From assembly GCF_018736105.1 (NCBI RefSeq), contig NZ_CP076135.1, forward strand, positions 5,268,001 through 5,332,000: 64,000 nucleotides of DNA, read 5' to 3'. The notes beneath the pieces were generated by a model. That model saw nothing but the letters and a program-made list of their open reading frames with translations. It did not search any database and had not been told where the DNA came from. Positions 38,090 through 47,110 of this stretch are shown here, in pieces. Origin of the DNA: Bradyrhizobium sediminis (lineage in GTDB: Bacteria; Pseudomonadota; Alphaproteobacteria; Rhizobiales; Xanthobacteraceae). Positions within the stretch are counted from its first letter, which is position 1, and each line of letters opens with the position of its first letter. A program made the translations under genes and the position numbers.

Positions 38090-38974
38090 ATGACCGATCC
38101 CTTCGCCGGCCAAACCGTCGAGATCGCGCGGCGCGCGTTGACCGCCCGGCTCAAGGCCGGCGGCATCGACTCCGCCGAACTCGACGCGCGGACGCTGGCC
38201 GGTGCAGTGCTCGGTCTCGATCTCACCGGCCTGATCACGGCCGCCGGCCGGCTTCTGACGCCGGCCGAATCGATTCGTCTCGAGGATTTTGCGCGCCGCC
38301 GCCTCGATGGCGAGCCGGTCGCGCGCATTCTCGGAACCAGGGAGTTCTGGGGACTGCCGCTCACCCTCTCGGCCGCGACGCTGGTGCCGAGGCCCGACAC
38401 CGAAACCGTGGTCGAACTGGCGCTGGAGATGCTGCGCGGAACGCCGCGGCGGGATCGCCGGCCGCGGATCGCCGACATCGGCACCGGTTCCGGCGCGATT
38501 CTGCTGGCGCTGTTATCCGAACTGTCAGACGCAGATGGGATAGGCACCGACATCAGCGTGACGGCGCTGCAGACGGCGCGCGCCAACGCCGCCAATCTCG
38601 GGCTTGCCGGCCGTGCCGGCTTCGTGGCCTGCGATTATGCGGCGGCATTGTCAGGCCCGTTCGATCTGATCGTTTCGAATCCGCCCTACATCCGCTCGGC
38701 CGACATCGCCGGTCTCGCGGCCGAGGTCCGGGATTACGATCCGCTTCGCGCGCTCGACGGCGGCCCGGACGGACTTGACGCCTATCGCGCGCTCATCCCG
38801 CAGGCGGCGCGGCTGCTGGCGCCAAAGGGCGCACTCGTCGTGGAAGTGGGACAGGGCCAGGACGGCGACGTCGGGGGTCTGATGACCGCGGCCGGGTTAA
38901 CTGCGGAGAAGCCTGCCAGGGCCGACCTGGCGGGTATCCGACGGGCCGTCGCCGGCCGGAAAATGCCGTCATAA
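38090..38974 (+). CDS. prmC: Peptide chain release factor N5-glutamine methyltransferase
   Basis: PrmC methylates the Gln of the GGQ motif in release factors. The ATG at 38090 gives 294 aa; nine upstream codons come from repeat DNA. The N-terminal helical domain recognises RF. The methyltransferase domain has RPDTETVVELAL, SAM motif I IADIGTGSGAILLAL, and the catalytic NPPY at residues 197-200 in SNPPYIRSADI. PLRALDGGPDGLDAYRALI follows, as is typical. It pairs with prfA, although a family A repeat separates the two genes. Confidence 0.96.
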   Translation: MTDPFAGQTVEIARRALTARLKAGGIDSAELDARTLAGAVLGLDLTGLITAAGRLLTPAESIRLEDFARRRLDGEPVARILGTREFWGLPLTLSAATLVPRPDTETVVELALEMLRGTPRRDRRPRIADIGTGSGAILLALLSELSDADGIGTDISVTALQTARANAANLGLAGRAGFVACDYAAALSGPFDLIVSNPPYIRSADIAGLAAEVRDYDPLRALDGGPDGLDAYRALIPQAARLLAPKGALVVEVGQGQDGDVGGLMTAAGLTAEKPARADLAGIRRAVAGRKMPS

Positions 38975-39406
38975 AGCCCGATTGGAAGGCAAAAAAACCA
39001 CTTGGAATATTGCCCGGGAGCGACTACGTTCCGCTCACAACATCGGTCCAGGGTTGCTGGCCCCGTAGATACCCCCGAAGGGATATTGCGGGTGGACGCC
39101 AGAGTTCTCAAAGCGAGAGCCCGCCCCGAGTGAAAGGTTCCAAAACGCAGGTCCAGTTGAGCGCGATGGCTGAAAGAGCTGCGCTGCTTCCGACCGCAAA
39201 GCGAACGAAAGCCTGATATTGCGCTTGAAAACTCACGCAAGAAACCTGTGCTTGTTTTGGCAGGCGGACTGATTTGATGCAGCCAGCGGCGTAGGCTGGG
39301 TGTTGGGGAACGCGTCTTTGCTGACCGCGACGTATGGCAGAATCTGTGTGGAACTGAGCTGCACTGCGGTCGGGTGCGCGTGACGCATGCCTGACGCGAT
39401 GTAACG
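38975..39406. other. Unexplained spacer after prmC
   Basis: More than 400 bases are without a convincing gene, and the stretch is less GC-rich than its neighbours. It contains GGATATTGCGGGTGGACGCC and GAGAGCCCGCCCCGAGTGAAAGG tracts that look like structured-RNA or leader sequence, but I cannot match them to a known RNA class. Reading frames here on both strands lack normal codon character. The promoter of the DUF4167 gene probably lies within. Confidence 0.4.
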
Positions 39407-39490
39407 ATGACAAGGCAATTCAAGGCTCACAACTTCAAGGCTGACGGCTTCAAGGCCGACGACTTCAAGGCAATAGCTTCAAGGCAATAG
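39407..39490 (+). CDS. Possible 27-aa leader peptide made of FKAxx repeats
   Basis: An ATG opens a 27-codon frame beginning TRQFKAHNFKADGFKADD and ending in a TAG. It consists of four consecutive FKA pentads and lies 42 bases upstream of the DUF4167 gene. It comes from a 14-15-base tandem repeat. No clear ribosome-binding site precedes it. It may be a translated leader or a chance reading of the repeat. It is too short for ordinary gene calling. Confidence 0.3.
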   Translation: MTRQFKAHNFKADGFKADDFKAIASRQ

Positions 39491-39520
39491 CTTCAAGGCT
39501 GGTAACTTCAGGGCTGGAAT
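39419..39520 (+). repeat. Tandem repeat, seven units of TTCAAGGC plus 6-7 bases
   Basis: Units start at 39419, 39434, 39449, 39464, 39478, 39492 and a decayed one at 39507. The first three and the sixth are 15 bases long; the fourth and fifth are 14 and identical (TTCAAGGCAATAGC). The repeat stops just before the DUF4167 ribosome-binding site. Confidence 0.9.
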
Positions 39521-39531
39521 AAAGGCGAGAC

Positions 39532-40299
39532 ATGAGAAACGGTCAGAACCAAAACAAGCGGATGCGCAATCGGAGCAATCAGAACCGAAATGATGGCGGC
39601 CGGCGCGGCCAGAACCCGATGACCCGGGTTTTCGAGTCCAACGGACCCGACATCAAGATCCGCGGCACCGCATCCCATGTCGCGGAAAAATACGTGCAGC
39701 TGGCGCGCGACGCGCGCTCTTCCGGCGACCCGGTAGCCGCCGAAAATTACTATCAGCACGCCGAACATTATTTCCGCCTGATCGCCGCCGCACAGGAACA
39801 GTTCCGGCAGAACCAGCCGCAGCCGCGCACCGAGAATGAAATGCCCGCCGCCGCCACCGACGGCGACGACGACGAGGGCGAGAGCTTTTCGCATTTCGGG
39901 CAGGAGCCCGGCTTCGTCCCGGCGCAGCCGCAGCCCTTCGTGCCGCGCGAGAATCCCCAGCGCGGCGACCACCAGCGCGACGGGCAATCCTATCAGCCGC
40001 GCGACCAGCATCAGCCTCGCGAACACCGCGAGCATCGCGAACATCGCGAACATCGTCCGCAACCGCAGTTCCAGCCGCAACCGCAACCGCAGCCGGTGAT
40101 TGCCGACAGCGGCGGCGTCGACCGCCTGCCGTCGTTCATCACCGGACCGCAGCCGCAGATCAGCGGCGGCCTGGGCGGCTTCGAAGGCGGCGAGCGCGAA
40201 CGCTTCCCGCGCCGGCGCCGCCGGCCGCACGGCCCGCGCCCCGAAGGGGTCGCCGCGCCTGCCGCGCCCAGCGAGGACTTCAATCCGGGGAATGAGTAA
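39532..40299 (+). CDS. DUF4167 domain-containing protein
   Basis: This is a 255-aa alphaproteobacterial protein of unknown function. The N-terminus is basic and Asn/Arg/Gln-rich (RNGQNQNKRMRNRSNQNRN). The DUF4167 core then follows: NPMTRVFESNGPDIKIRGTASHVAEKYVQLARDARSSGDPVAAENYYQHAEHYFRLIAAA, read in order. The rest is disordered, with four HRE tripeptides and a run of QPQP dipeptides, and ends in an Arg/Pro-rich basic tail. The composition suggests nucleic acid binding or granule formation, which is inference. The leader before it contains the FKAxx tandem repeat. Confidence 0.92.
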   Translation: MRNGQNQNKRMRNRSNQNRNDGGRRGQNPMTRVFESNGPDIKIRGTASHVAEKYVQLARDARSSGDPVAAENYYQHAEHYFRLIAAAQEQFRQNQPQPRTENEMPAAATDGDDDEGESFSHFGQEPGFVPAQPQPFVPRENPQRGDHQRDGQSYQPRDQHQPREHREHREHREHRPQPQFQPQPQPQPVIADSGGVDRLPSFITGPQPQISGGLGGFEGGERERFPRRRRRPHGPRPEGVAAPAAPSEDFNPGNE

Positions 40300-40307
40300 G
40301 CAGCTTC

Positions 40308-40440
40308 GTAGGGTGGGCAAAGCCAACGGGTCGCGCGAATGCGCGCCCGGTGACAGGCTCCGCGTGCCCACCAACCCGGTTGATATCGCAATCGGCAAGA
40401 AATGGTGGGCACGGCGCAAGAGCGCCTTTGCCCACCCTAC
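40308..40440. repeat. MITE-like element with 15-bp terminal inverted repeats
   Basis: Perfect ends GTAGGGTGGGCAAAG (40308-40322) and CTTTGCCCACCCTAC (40426-40440) flank 103 bases with no gene. Inside is a hairpin GGGTCGCGCGAATGCGCGCCC and the words GACAGGCTCCGCG also found at 43619-43769. The element fits between the DUF4167 stop and the next gene. Confidence 0.85.
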
Positions 40441-40442
40441 CC

Positions 40443-41189
40443 CTACAAAGAATCGTCCCGCTGCAGTGACGACGGCACCAGCGCCGGCTCCAGCGCCGGA
40501 ATCAGCCGCGTGCGTTCGCGGTGCGCCGGGATCGCGCGGTAGACCTGCTTGGTGGCTTCCACGATGTGCACGCCGGCAAACGGCAGCGACAGCGCCGCGC
40601 CGACCCGCTCCCATGCCATCGCCGAACGCAGGAACCAGCCGCCGGCGACCGGCGGCATGAACAGCGCCTCGCCCCAGGACGCCGGCGTGAACCAGGTCTG
40701 CCGCAGCAACTGCGTGATCTGCGAGCGCGAATAGGGCCGGCCGTGACCGAACGGAGTGTTGTCGGTGCGTGTCCACACCCCGCGGCGGTTCGGAATGACG
40801 GCCATCATCCGCCCCGAGGGCGCCAGCACCCGCCACACCTCGCGCAACAGGCCTTCGGGATCGTCGGACATTTCCAGCGCATGGACCAGCAGGATGCGGT
40901 CGACGGCGGCATCCGGCAGCGGCAGCGAAAGTTCATCGACCAGCGTTGCCAGCGTCGGCCGCGCGGTCGGCCATTTCAGCACGCCCTGGGCCGCCGGCAT
41001 GAAGGCGATGCAGCGCTCCGAATCCTCGCGGAACAGACCGAGATAGGGCGTCGGATAGCCGAGACCGAGCACACGCTGACCCTGCGCGTTGGGCCAGCGC
41101 GCATGAATGCCGCGGTTGATCAGCCGCCGCGCCACGATGCCGAGGCGGTGCGAATAGAAATTGCGGAGATCAATGACATCGATGGTCAT
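40443..41189 (-). CDS. Class I SAM-dependent methyltransferase
   Basis: This is a 248-aa putative methyltransferase. It opens TIDVIDLRNFYSHRLGIVARRLI, and then GQRVLGLGYPTPYLGLFR replaces the standard glycine loop with a less canonical GLGYPTPYL. The VDRILLVHALEMSDDPEGLLREVWRVLAPSGRMMAVIPNR segment, read in order, is a good match to motifs post-II and III of the Methyltransf_11 type. The substrate is unknown. It diverges from gloB with about 150 bases between, a common pairing in the group. Confidence 0.88.
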   Translation of the reverse strand: MTIDVIDLRNFYSHRLGIVARRLINRGIHARWPNAQGQRVLGLGYPTPYLGLFREDSERCIAFMPAAQGVLKWPTARPTLATLVDELSLPLPDAAVDRILLVHALEMSDDPEGLLREVWRVLAPSGRMMAVIPNRRGVWTRTDNTPFGHGRPYSRSQITQLLRQTWFTPASWGEALFMPPVAGGWFLRSAMAWERVGAALSLPFAGVHIVEATKQVYRAIPAHRERTRLIPALEPALVPSSLQRDDSL

Positions 41190-41337
41190 GAATTCAATCT
41201 AACACGCCGCAGGGCGGAACGGCGCGCCGAATATGGCATTGCCTGCGAAGCGTTAACGCCATATTTCATGCCCATATGCGGCGGTACCAGCGTGCCCGCC
41301 CCGCTGGATGACGCCTCACCCGGACCACGGAGATATC

Positions 41338-42105
41338 ATGGCCGCCGAAATTCGCCTGTTCACCTGCCTCAACGATAATTTCGGCTATCTGATCCACGAC
41401 CCCGCGACCAAGGCCACCGCCTCGATCGACGCGCCGGAAGCCGCGCCCATCATCAAGGCGCTGGAGCGCGAAGGCTGGACGCTGACGGATATCCTGATCA
41501 CCCATCATCACGGCGACCATGTCGGCGGCGTCGCCGAGCTGAAGCAGAAATACGGTTGCCGCGTGGTCGGCCCGCACGACAAGTCTACCAAAATCGCCAA
41601 TGTCGACCTGCGCGCCGGCCAGGGCGATGTCGTCAAGATAGGAAATCTGCTGGCGCGGGTGCTGGAAACGCCGGGCCACACGCTCGACCACGTCAGCTAT
41701 GTATTCGACGGCGAGAAGGCGCTGTTCGCCGCCGACACCCTGTTCTCGATCGGCTGCGGCCGGGTGTTCGAAGGCAACTATCCGATGATGTGGGAATCGC
41801 TGTTGAAGCTGCGCGCCTTGCCCGACGACTTCAAACTCTATTGCGGCCACGAATATACCGCCGCCAACATCAAATTTGCACTCACTGTCGAGCCCGACAA
41901 TGCGGCGCTGAAGGCGCGCGCCGAGGAAGTGACGCGGCTGCGCGCCGCCAACAAGCCGACCGTCCCGACGCTGCTCGGCGACGAGAAGAAGGCCAACGTG
42001 TTCCTGCGCGCCGACGAACCGTCGGTCGCCGCCGGCGTGCGGATGAAGGGCAGGAGCGCCGCCGAAGTGTTCGGCGAATTGCGCGAACGCAAGAACAAAT
42101 CCTGA
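41338..42105 (+). CDS. gloB: Hydroxyacylglutathione hydrolase (glyoxalase II)
   Basis: GloB hydrolyses S-lactoylglutathione to D-lactate and glutathione, the last step of methylglyoxal detoxification. It is 255 aa from the ATG at 41338, which follows GGAGAT. The metallo-beta-lactamase motif THHHGDH is at residues 55-61, with further metal ligands in ETPGHTLDHVSY and LFAADTLFSIGCGR. FKLYCGHEYTAANIKFA holds the last His and the substrate-binding region. Glyoxalase I is not in the window. The DUF985 cupin gene follows 13 bases later. Confidence 0.96.
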   Translation: MAAEIRLFTCLNDNFGYLIHDPATKATASIDAPEAAPIIKALEREGWTLTDILITHHHGDHVGGVAELKQKYGCRVVGPHDKSTKIANVDLRAGQGDVVKIGNLLARVLETPGHTLDHVSYVFDGEKALFAADTLFSIGCGRVFEGNYPMMWESLLKLRALPDDFKLYCGHEYTAANIKFALTVEPDNAALKARAEEVTRLRAANKPTVPTLLGDEKKANVFLRADEPSVAAGVRMKGRSAAEVFGELRERKNKS

Positions 42106-42118
42106 TGGCAAGATCCTG

Positions 42119-42553
42119 ATGGTTGAGCTGCCGACCGCCGCCGAAATCGTCGCGCGGCTCGAATTGAAGCCGCACCCCGAGGGCGGGCACTATCGCGAGA
42201 CCTTTCGCGATAGCCGCGTCGACGCCGACGGGCGATCCGCATCCACCGCGATCTATTTCCTGCTGGCGCGCGGCGAACGCTCGCACTGGCACCGCATCGA
42301 CGCGGTCGAGACCTGGCATTATTACGCCGGCCACGCACTAACCCTGCAGATCGCCGACGATGCGGATTGGCGCACCGTCCGGCTCGGCTCCGATCTCGCC
42401 GCCGGCGAGCTGCCGCAGGTGGTGGTGCCGGCGCAGGCGTGGCAATCGGCCGAAAGCGCCGGCGACTGGACGCTGGTTGGATGCACCGTCGCGCCCGGAT
42501 TCGATTTTGCAGCCTTCGAACTGGCGCCGAAGGGTTGGATGCCTCCGGGCTAG
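42119..42553 (+). CDS. Cupin domain-containing protein (DUF985)
   Basis: This is a small cupin of 144 aa of the DUF985 family, whose function is not established. It begins VELPTAAEIVARLELKPHPEGGHYRETFRDS, with the family motif HPEGGHYRET. Then SASTAIYFLLARGERSHWHRIDAVETWHYYAG follows, with clustered His residues that may bind a metal. It is 13 bases behind gloB and probably cotranscribed. Its TAG stop directly touches the inverted repeat at 42554. Confidence 0.92.
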   Translation: MVELPTAAEIVARLELKPHPEGGHYRETFRDSRVDADGRSASTAIYFLLARGERSHWHRIDAVETWHYYAGHALTLQIADDADWRTVRLGSDLAAGELPQVVVPAQAWQSAESAGDWTLVGCTVAPGFDFAAFELAPKGWMPPG

Positions 42554-42718
42554 AGAGCGTTTTCCAGCTTGCCCGAACCAGTATGCTTCTCGCGGGGCCT
42601 CATGGTTCGAGACGCGCGAAGACGCGCCCCTCACCATGAGGGACTGGGACCTCATCCTGAGGAGCATCGCGAAGCGATGCGTCTCGAAGGATGGAGCATC
42701 TGAAGTGGAAAACGCTCT
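42554..42718. repeat. Composite inverted-repeat element with nested family B repeat
   Basis: Perfect 13-base ends AGAGCGTTTTCCA (42554-42566) and TGGAAAACGCTCT (42706-42718) enclose family B arms (CTCATGGTTCGAGACGC, CTCATCCTGAGGAGC, GCGTCTCGAAGGATGGAGC). It fills the space between two convergent genes whose stop codons abut or overlap its ends. Confidence 0.85.
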
Positions 42719-43589
42719 AACGTCGCCGCGCGAACATGTCCTTGGCCGCGATCAGACCACCGCCGGCGATCAGGATTGCGGCGACGGCGATGTTCGCACT
42801 CGGCCGGGCAAAACCCGCCAGGATCAGAAACGCCGTCGAGAGCAACGGCGTCGCATAGGACGCCGCCCCCAGCACGCGGATGTCGCCGCGCTTCATCCCG
42901 ATATCCCAGGCATAGAATGCAGCGCCGACCGGGCCGACGCCGAGCGCCGCGATCGCCATCCACTGCGCCAACGTATCCGGCCAGACCGTGACCTCGACCA
43001 GCCCATGCACCGCAGCCGCGAGCAGCGCGGTCGCCGCGCAGAAACCCGCCACCGCATCGGTCGGCACCGCCTTGAGCTTGCGCGACATCACCGAATAGGC
43101 CGCCCACACGAAGGCCGCGACGAGGGCCGCGATCAGGCCGGGCAGTTGGCCGGGCGCGAAATCGACGCTGCTGTTTCCGACAAACAGCAGCACCGTGCCG
43201 GCAAGGCCTAGCAAGGCACCGATGATGTGATGCGGCAACAGCCGTTCGCCGGGGAGGACGGCGGAAAACACCACGATCAGGAGAGGCCACAGATAATTCA
43301 GCAGACCCGCTTCGGCCGGCGGCGCAAAGCGCAGCGCCAGGAAATACAGCGCGTGGTAGCCGAACAGGCCGCCGATCCCGACGAGCCAGGCCGTGGACGG
43401 TTGCCGCAGCGCGCGCATCGCTTCCGGCCGCCCGATCCAGGTCAGCGCTCCCACCAGCGCGCCGACCGCAAACGTCATGGCGGCGAGCTGGAACGCCGGA
43501 ATCTTTCCGGTCGCCACCGTCAGCACGGCGAGCAGCGACCACATCAGGATTGCAGTCAGTCCGATCAGGGTAGCGGTGCGTGGGGTCAT
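42717..43589 (-). CDS. DMT transporter, YddG-like aromatic amino acid exporter
   Basis: This is an inner-membrane EamA protein of 290 aa with about ten hydrophobic segments. The first helix, ATLIGLTAILMWSLLAVLTVATG, and the LFGYHALYFLALRFAPPAEAGLLNYLWPLLIVVF stretch, read in order, follow the YddG pattern of aromatic amino acid and paraquat exporters. The second EamA repeat includes GAAFYAWDIGMKRGDIRVLGAASYATPLLS. The specific substrate is inferred from family resemblance only. The stop codon overlaps the end of the composite repeat. Confidence 0.87.
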   Translation of the reverse strand: MTPRTATLIGLTAILMWSLLAVLTVATGKIPAFQLAAMTFAVGALVGALTWIGRPEAMRALRQPSTAWLVGIGGLFGYHALYFLALRFAPPAEAGLLNYLWPLLIVVFSAVLPGERLLPHHIIGALLGLAGTVLLFVGNSSVDFAPGQLPGLIAALVAAFVWAAYSVMSRKLKAVPTDAVAGFCAATALLAAAVHGLVEVTVWPDTLAQWMAIAALGVGPVGAAFYAWDIGMKRGDIRVLGAASYATPLLSTAFLILAGFARPSANIAVAAILIAGGGLIAAKDMFARRR

Positions 43590-43618
43590 CGTTTATGAGC
43601 GGCTCGAATCAGTTTTCC

Positions 43619-43769
43619 GTCATGGCCGGGCAAAAGCGCCAACGGGTCCGCGCGAAGTGCGGCCCGATGACAGGCTCCGCGCGTCTTCGCGCTAGATGGC
43701 CCGGCCATCCACGTCTTCCTCTCGCAACGTAATAGAGACGTGGTTGCCCGGGACAAGCCCGGGCATGAC
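43619..43769. repeat. Inverted-repeat element with GTCATGGCCGGGC ends
   Basis: The ends GTCATGGCCGGGC and GCCCGGGCATGAC are imperfectly complementary, and an internal ACGTCTTCC...AGAGACGTGG arm is also seen. It shares the inner AACGGGTC(C)GCGCG...GATGACAGGCTCCGCG module with the elements at 24501 and 40308. Confidence 0.7.
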
Positions 43770-43818
43770 GACTCTTTAGAGCTCATGGCTTAGCGCAACG
43801 GCGGCGCGCGCAAACGCA

Positions 43819-44544
43819 TCACACCATATACTGGCCGCCGTTGACCGTCAGCGTCGAGCCTGTGATGCCGCCGGCCTCGTCGGCGGCGAGGAACACCACG
43901 GCGCGGGCTATCTCCTCGGGCTCGCCGAGGCGGCCGGTCGGGATCAGCGGCAGGATGTTTTTCTCCAAAACCTCCTTCGGCACCGCCTGCACCATCTCGG
44001 TGTTGATGTAGCCCGGGCAGATCGCATTCACGGTGATGCCGCCCTTGGCATTCTCCAGCGCCAGCGCCTTGGTGAAGCCGATGTCGCCGGCCTTGGCGGC
44101 CGAATAATTGACCTGGCCGAACTGGCCCTTCTGGCCGTTGATCGAGGAGATGTTGATGACGCGGCCGAATTTGCGGGCGCGCATGCCCTCGATCACCGGG
44201 CGGGTCATGTTGAACAGCGAGCCGAGATTGGTGTTGATGACTGCGTTCCACTGTTCCAACGTCATCTTGTGGAACGCGCCGTCCTTGGTGATGCCGGCAT
44301 TGTTGACCAGCACGTCGACCGGACCGAGCTCGGCCTCGACCTTCTTGATGCCGGCGGTGCAGGCGTCGAAGGAACTGACGTCCCATTTGTAGACGGGGAT
44401 TCCGGTCTCGGCCTTGAATTTTTCCGCCGCCGCGTCATTGCCGGCGTAGCTGGCGGCCACCTTGTAACCGGCAGCCTTCAGCGCCTTGCTGATCGCAGCG
44501 CCAATGCCCCGCGTGCCCCCCGTCACCAACGCAACACGTGCCAT
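43819..44544 (-). CDS. phbB: Acetoacetyl-CoA reductase
   Basis: PhbB reduces acetoacetyl-CoA to (R)-3-hydroxybutyryl-CoA with NADPH, the second step of PHB synthesis. The 241-aa short-chain dehydrogenase has the cofactor loop TGGTRGIG at residues 8-15 and NNAG at 81-84. The catalytic Ser (NISSING), Tyr147 and Lys151 lie in QVNYSAAKAGDIGFTKALA. It lies downstream of phbA on the same strand but is separated from it by a good intrinsic terminator. No PHB synthase gene is in the window. Confidence 0.95.
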   Translation of the reverse strand: MARVALVTGGTRGIGAAISKALKAAGYKVAASYAGNDAAAEKFKAETGIPVYKWDVSSFDACTAGIKKVEAELGPVDVLVNNAGITKDGAFHKMTLEQWNAVINTNLGSLFNMTRPVIEGMRARKFGRVINISSINGQKGQFGQVNYSAAKAGDIGFTKALALENAKGGITVNAICPGYINTEMVQAVPKEVLEKNILPLIPTGRLGEPEEIARAVVFLAADEAGGITGSTLTVNGGQYMV

Positions 44545-44623
44545 GTCGAATCCTTCCCTTGGCGCTTTTTGACCTGCTTTTGCTTAGCGTCGAATTAAGC
44601 GGGCCGTTTGACGAACATCAAGA

Positions 44624-44652
44624 AATAAAACGCCCGGCATCGAGGCCGGGCG
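44624..44652 (-). terminator. Intrinsic terminator between phbA and phbB
   Basis: On the minus strand, 8-bp arms CGCCCGGC and GCCGGGCG close a six-base loop (CTCGAT) and are followed at once by TTTTATT. Position and U-tract fit a rho-independent terminator for phbA, so part of the transcripts should stop before phbB. Confidence 0.8.
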
Positions 44653-44715
44653 CTTCATCTTAAGGATAAGCCACGCAGTTGCGAGATGATCTTTTCATCA
44701 CGCTGCGCTGCAAGT

Positions 44716-45900
<1,185 letters not shown>

Positions 45901-46313
45901 CTCCTGAGGTTGAGCTTGGGGGCTTTAGGGCGTGGGTGGCGGACGCCGGAGTGGCGGGCCAGTCTCCTGCCTCATCCTGTTAACGGAGTTGAGGCATGTC
46001 AATCGGCCAAGTCCAAAATCTTACCGCAGCGCACTCAAAATGGCATCAGGGTATTTTCGGGCAAAGTGGCAGCCGGCTTGCCGTCAGAAACTGCCCTACC
46101 TCAGGTTGCATACGGCCTGACGGCAAACCGCTAACCGCCGTTGCCGACCGCGTGGGATATTCCTGAGCAGTGCCTGTGCTTTGGAATTAACCGTGGTGCA
46201 CAAAACGGTAGCCGAACCGCATTGAAAATGCTTACTTTGCTGCGATGCGTTGCTCGTCTGCCCTTCGGCGATGCCGTCGGGTTCCCTTGTCCTCGGTGTG
46301 CATTGTGTGAGCC
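45901..46313. other. Divergent spacer, phbA / phaR
   Basis: About 413 bases lie between divergent PHB genes. A TGC-rich run TTGCTGCGATGCGTTGC at about 46239-46255, close to the phaR start, is a possible PhaR-binding site, since PhaR proteins bind TGC-containing repeats. I see no gene or known RNA, and the reading frames at 45910 and 46141 look non-coding. Confidence 0.45.
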
Positions 46314-46925
46314 ATGGCGAAATCAGACCAACCCACCACCATCAAGAAATACGCGAACCGGCGGCTCTATAATACCGGCACCAGCACCTACGTGACGCTC
46401 GAGGATCTCGCAGCGATGGTGAAGGAGGGCGAGGACTTCCTCGTCTACGACGCCAAGACCGGCGACGACATTACCCGCTCGGTGCTGGCGCAGATCATTT
46501 TCGAGCAGGAAAACAAGGCCGGCCAGAACCTGCTGCCGACCACCTTCCTGCGGCAGCTGATCCGCTTCTACGGCGACAGCATGCAGATGGTGGTGCCGAA
46601 ATATCTCGAACAGTCGATCGACACGCTGACCCGCGAGCAGGAAAAGTTCCGCAAGCAGCTGACCAACACCTTCTCGGGCACGCCCTTCGCACCGCTGGAA
46701 GAGCACGTCCGCCGCAACATGGAATTGTTTCAGCAGACCTTCTCGATGTTCAAGCCGTTCGTGCCGCCGCGCGCCGGGGCCGCAGCCGAGCCCGAGAAGG
46801 CGCCGGAGCCGGCGCCCGACGCAGACAATATCGACGACCTGCGCCGCCAGATGAAGGACATGCAGGAACGGCTCGAGCGGATGTCGAAAGAGCCGAAGAA
46901 GGAAGAGCCGAAGAAGGAAGAGTAG
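46314..46925 (+). CDS. phaR: Polyhydroxyalkanoate synthesis repressor PhaR
   Basis: PhaR represses phasin and PHB genes and is released when it binds PHB granules. The 203-aa protein has the PHB_acc N-terminal domain KKYANRRLYNTGTSTYVTLEDLA at residues 10-32, then the PHB_acc repeat region with QFxxE-like helices (FLRQLIRFYGDSMQMVVPKYLEQSI). The C-terminal coiled coil ends in a charged KKEEPKKEE repeat. It diverges from phbA, so a shared regulatory spacer is likely. A family A repeat follows. Confidence 0.96.
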   Translation: MAKSDQPTTIKKYANRRLYNTGTSTYVTLEDLAAMVKEGEDFLVYDAKTGDDITRSVLAQIIFEQENKAGQNLLPTTFLRQLIRFYGDSMQMVVPKYLEQSIDTLTREQEKFRKQLTNTFSGTPFAPLEEHVRRNMELFQQTFSMFKPFVPPRAGAAAEPEKAPEPAPDADNIDDLRRQMKDMQERLERMSKEPKKEEPKKEE

Positions 46926-46936
46926 TTTCTTCCTTT

Positions 46937-47087
46937 GTCGTGCCTGCACGGGAATTTTCCCGCGTGTCGTCCCCGCGAACGCAGGGCCCCATAACCACAA
47001 ATCGGTGTTGTTGAAGGAAGGCGTCTACCACATCGCCTGACCGATGGGCCGCGGCGTATGGGTCCCTTGGGTTCACGGGGACGACGA
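46937..47087. repeat. Palindromic intergenic repeat, family A, full-length copy
   Basis: The left arm GTCGTCCCCGCGAACGCAGGGCCCCATAACCAC and the right arm GGCCGCGGCGTATGGGTCCC...GGGGACGACG are close to those of the copy at 37930. A third small hairpin, CACGGGAATTTTCCCGCGTG, precedes the left arm. Confidence 0.8.
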
Positions 47088-47110
47088 AGTCTTCTTGGTG
47101 CCGGAAGGTT

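Noticed and set aside
36196..38595. 799-aa open frame opposite prfA and prmC
   Set aside because: It crosses two verified genes and a repeat; composition is shadow-like.
39419..39520. Tandem repeat considered as a CRISPR array
   Set aside because: Units are 14-15 bases with no unique spacers of 30-40 bases and no cas genes nearby.
45910..46395. Short open frames in the phbA-phaR spacer
   Set aside because: Codon use and residue content are not protein-like, and one overlaps phaR.
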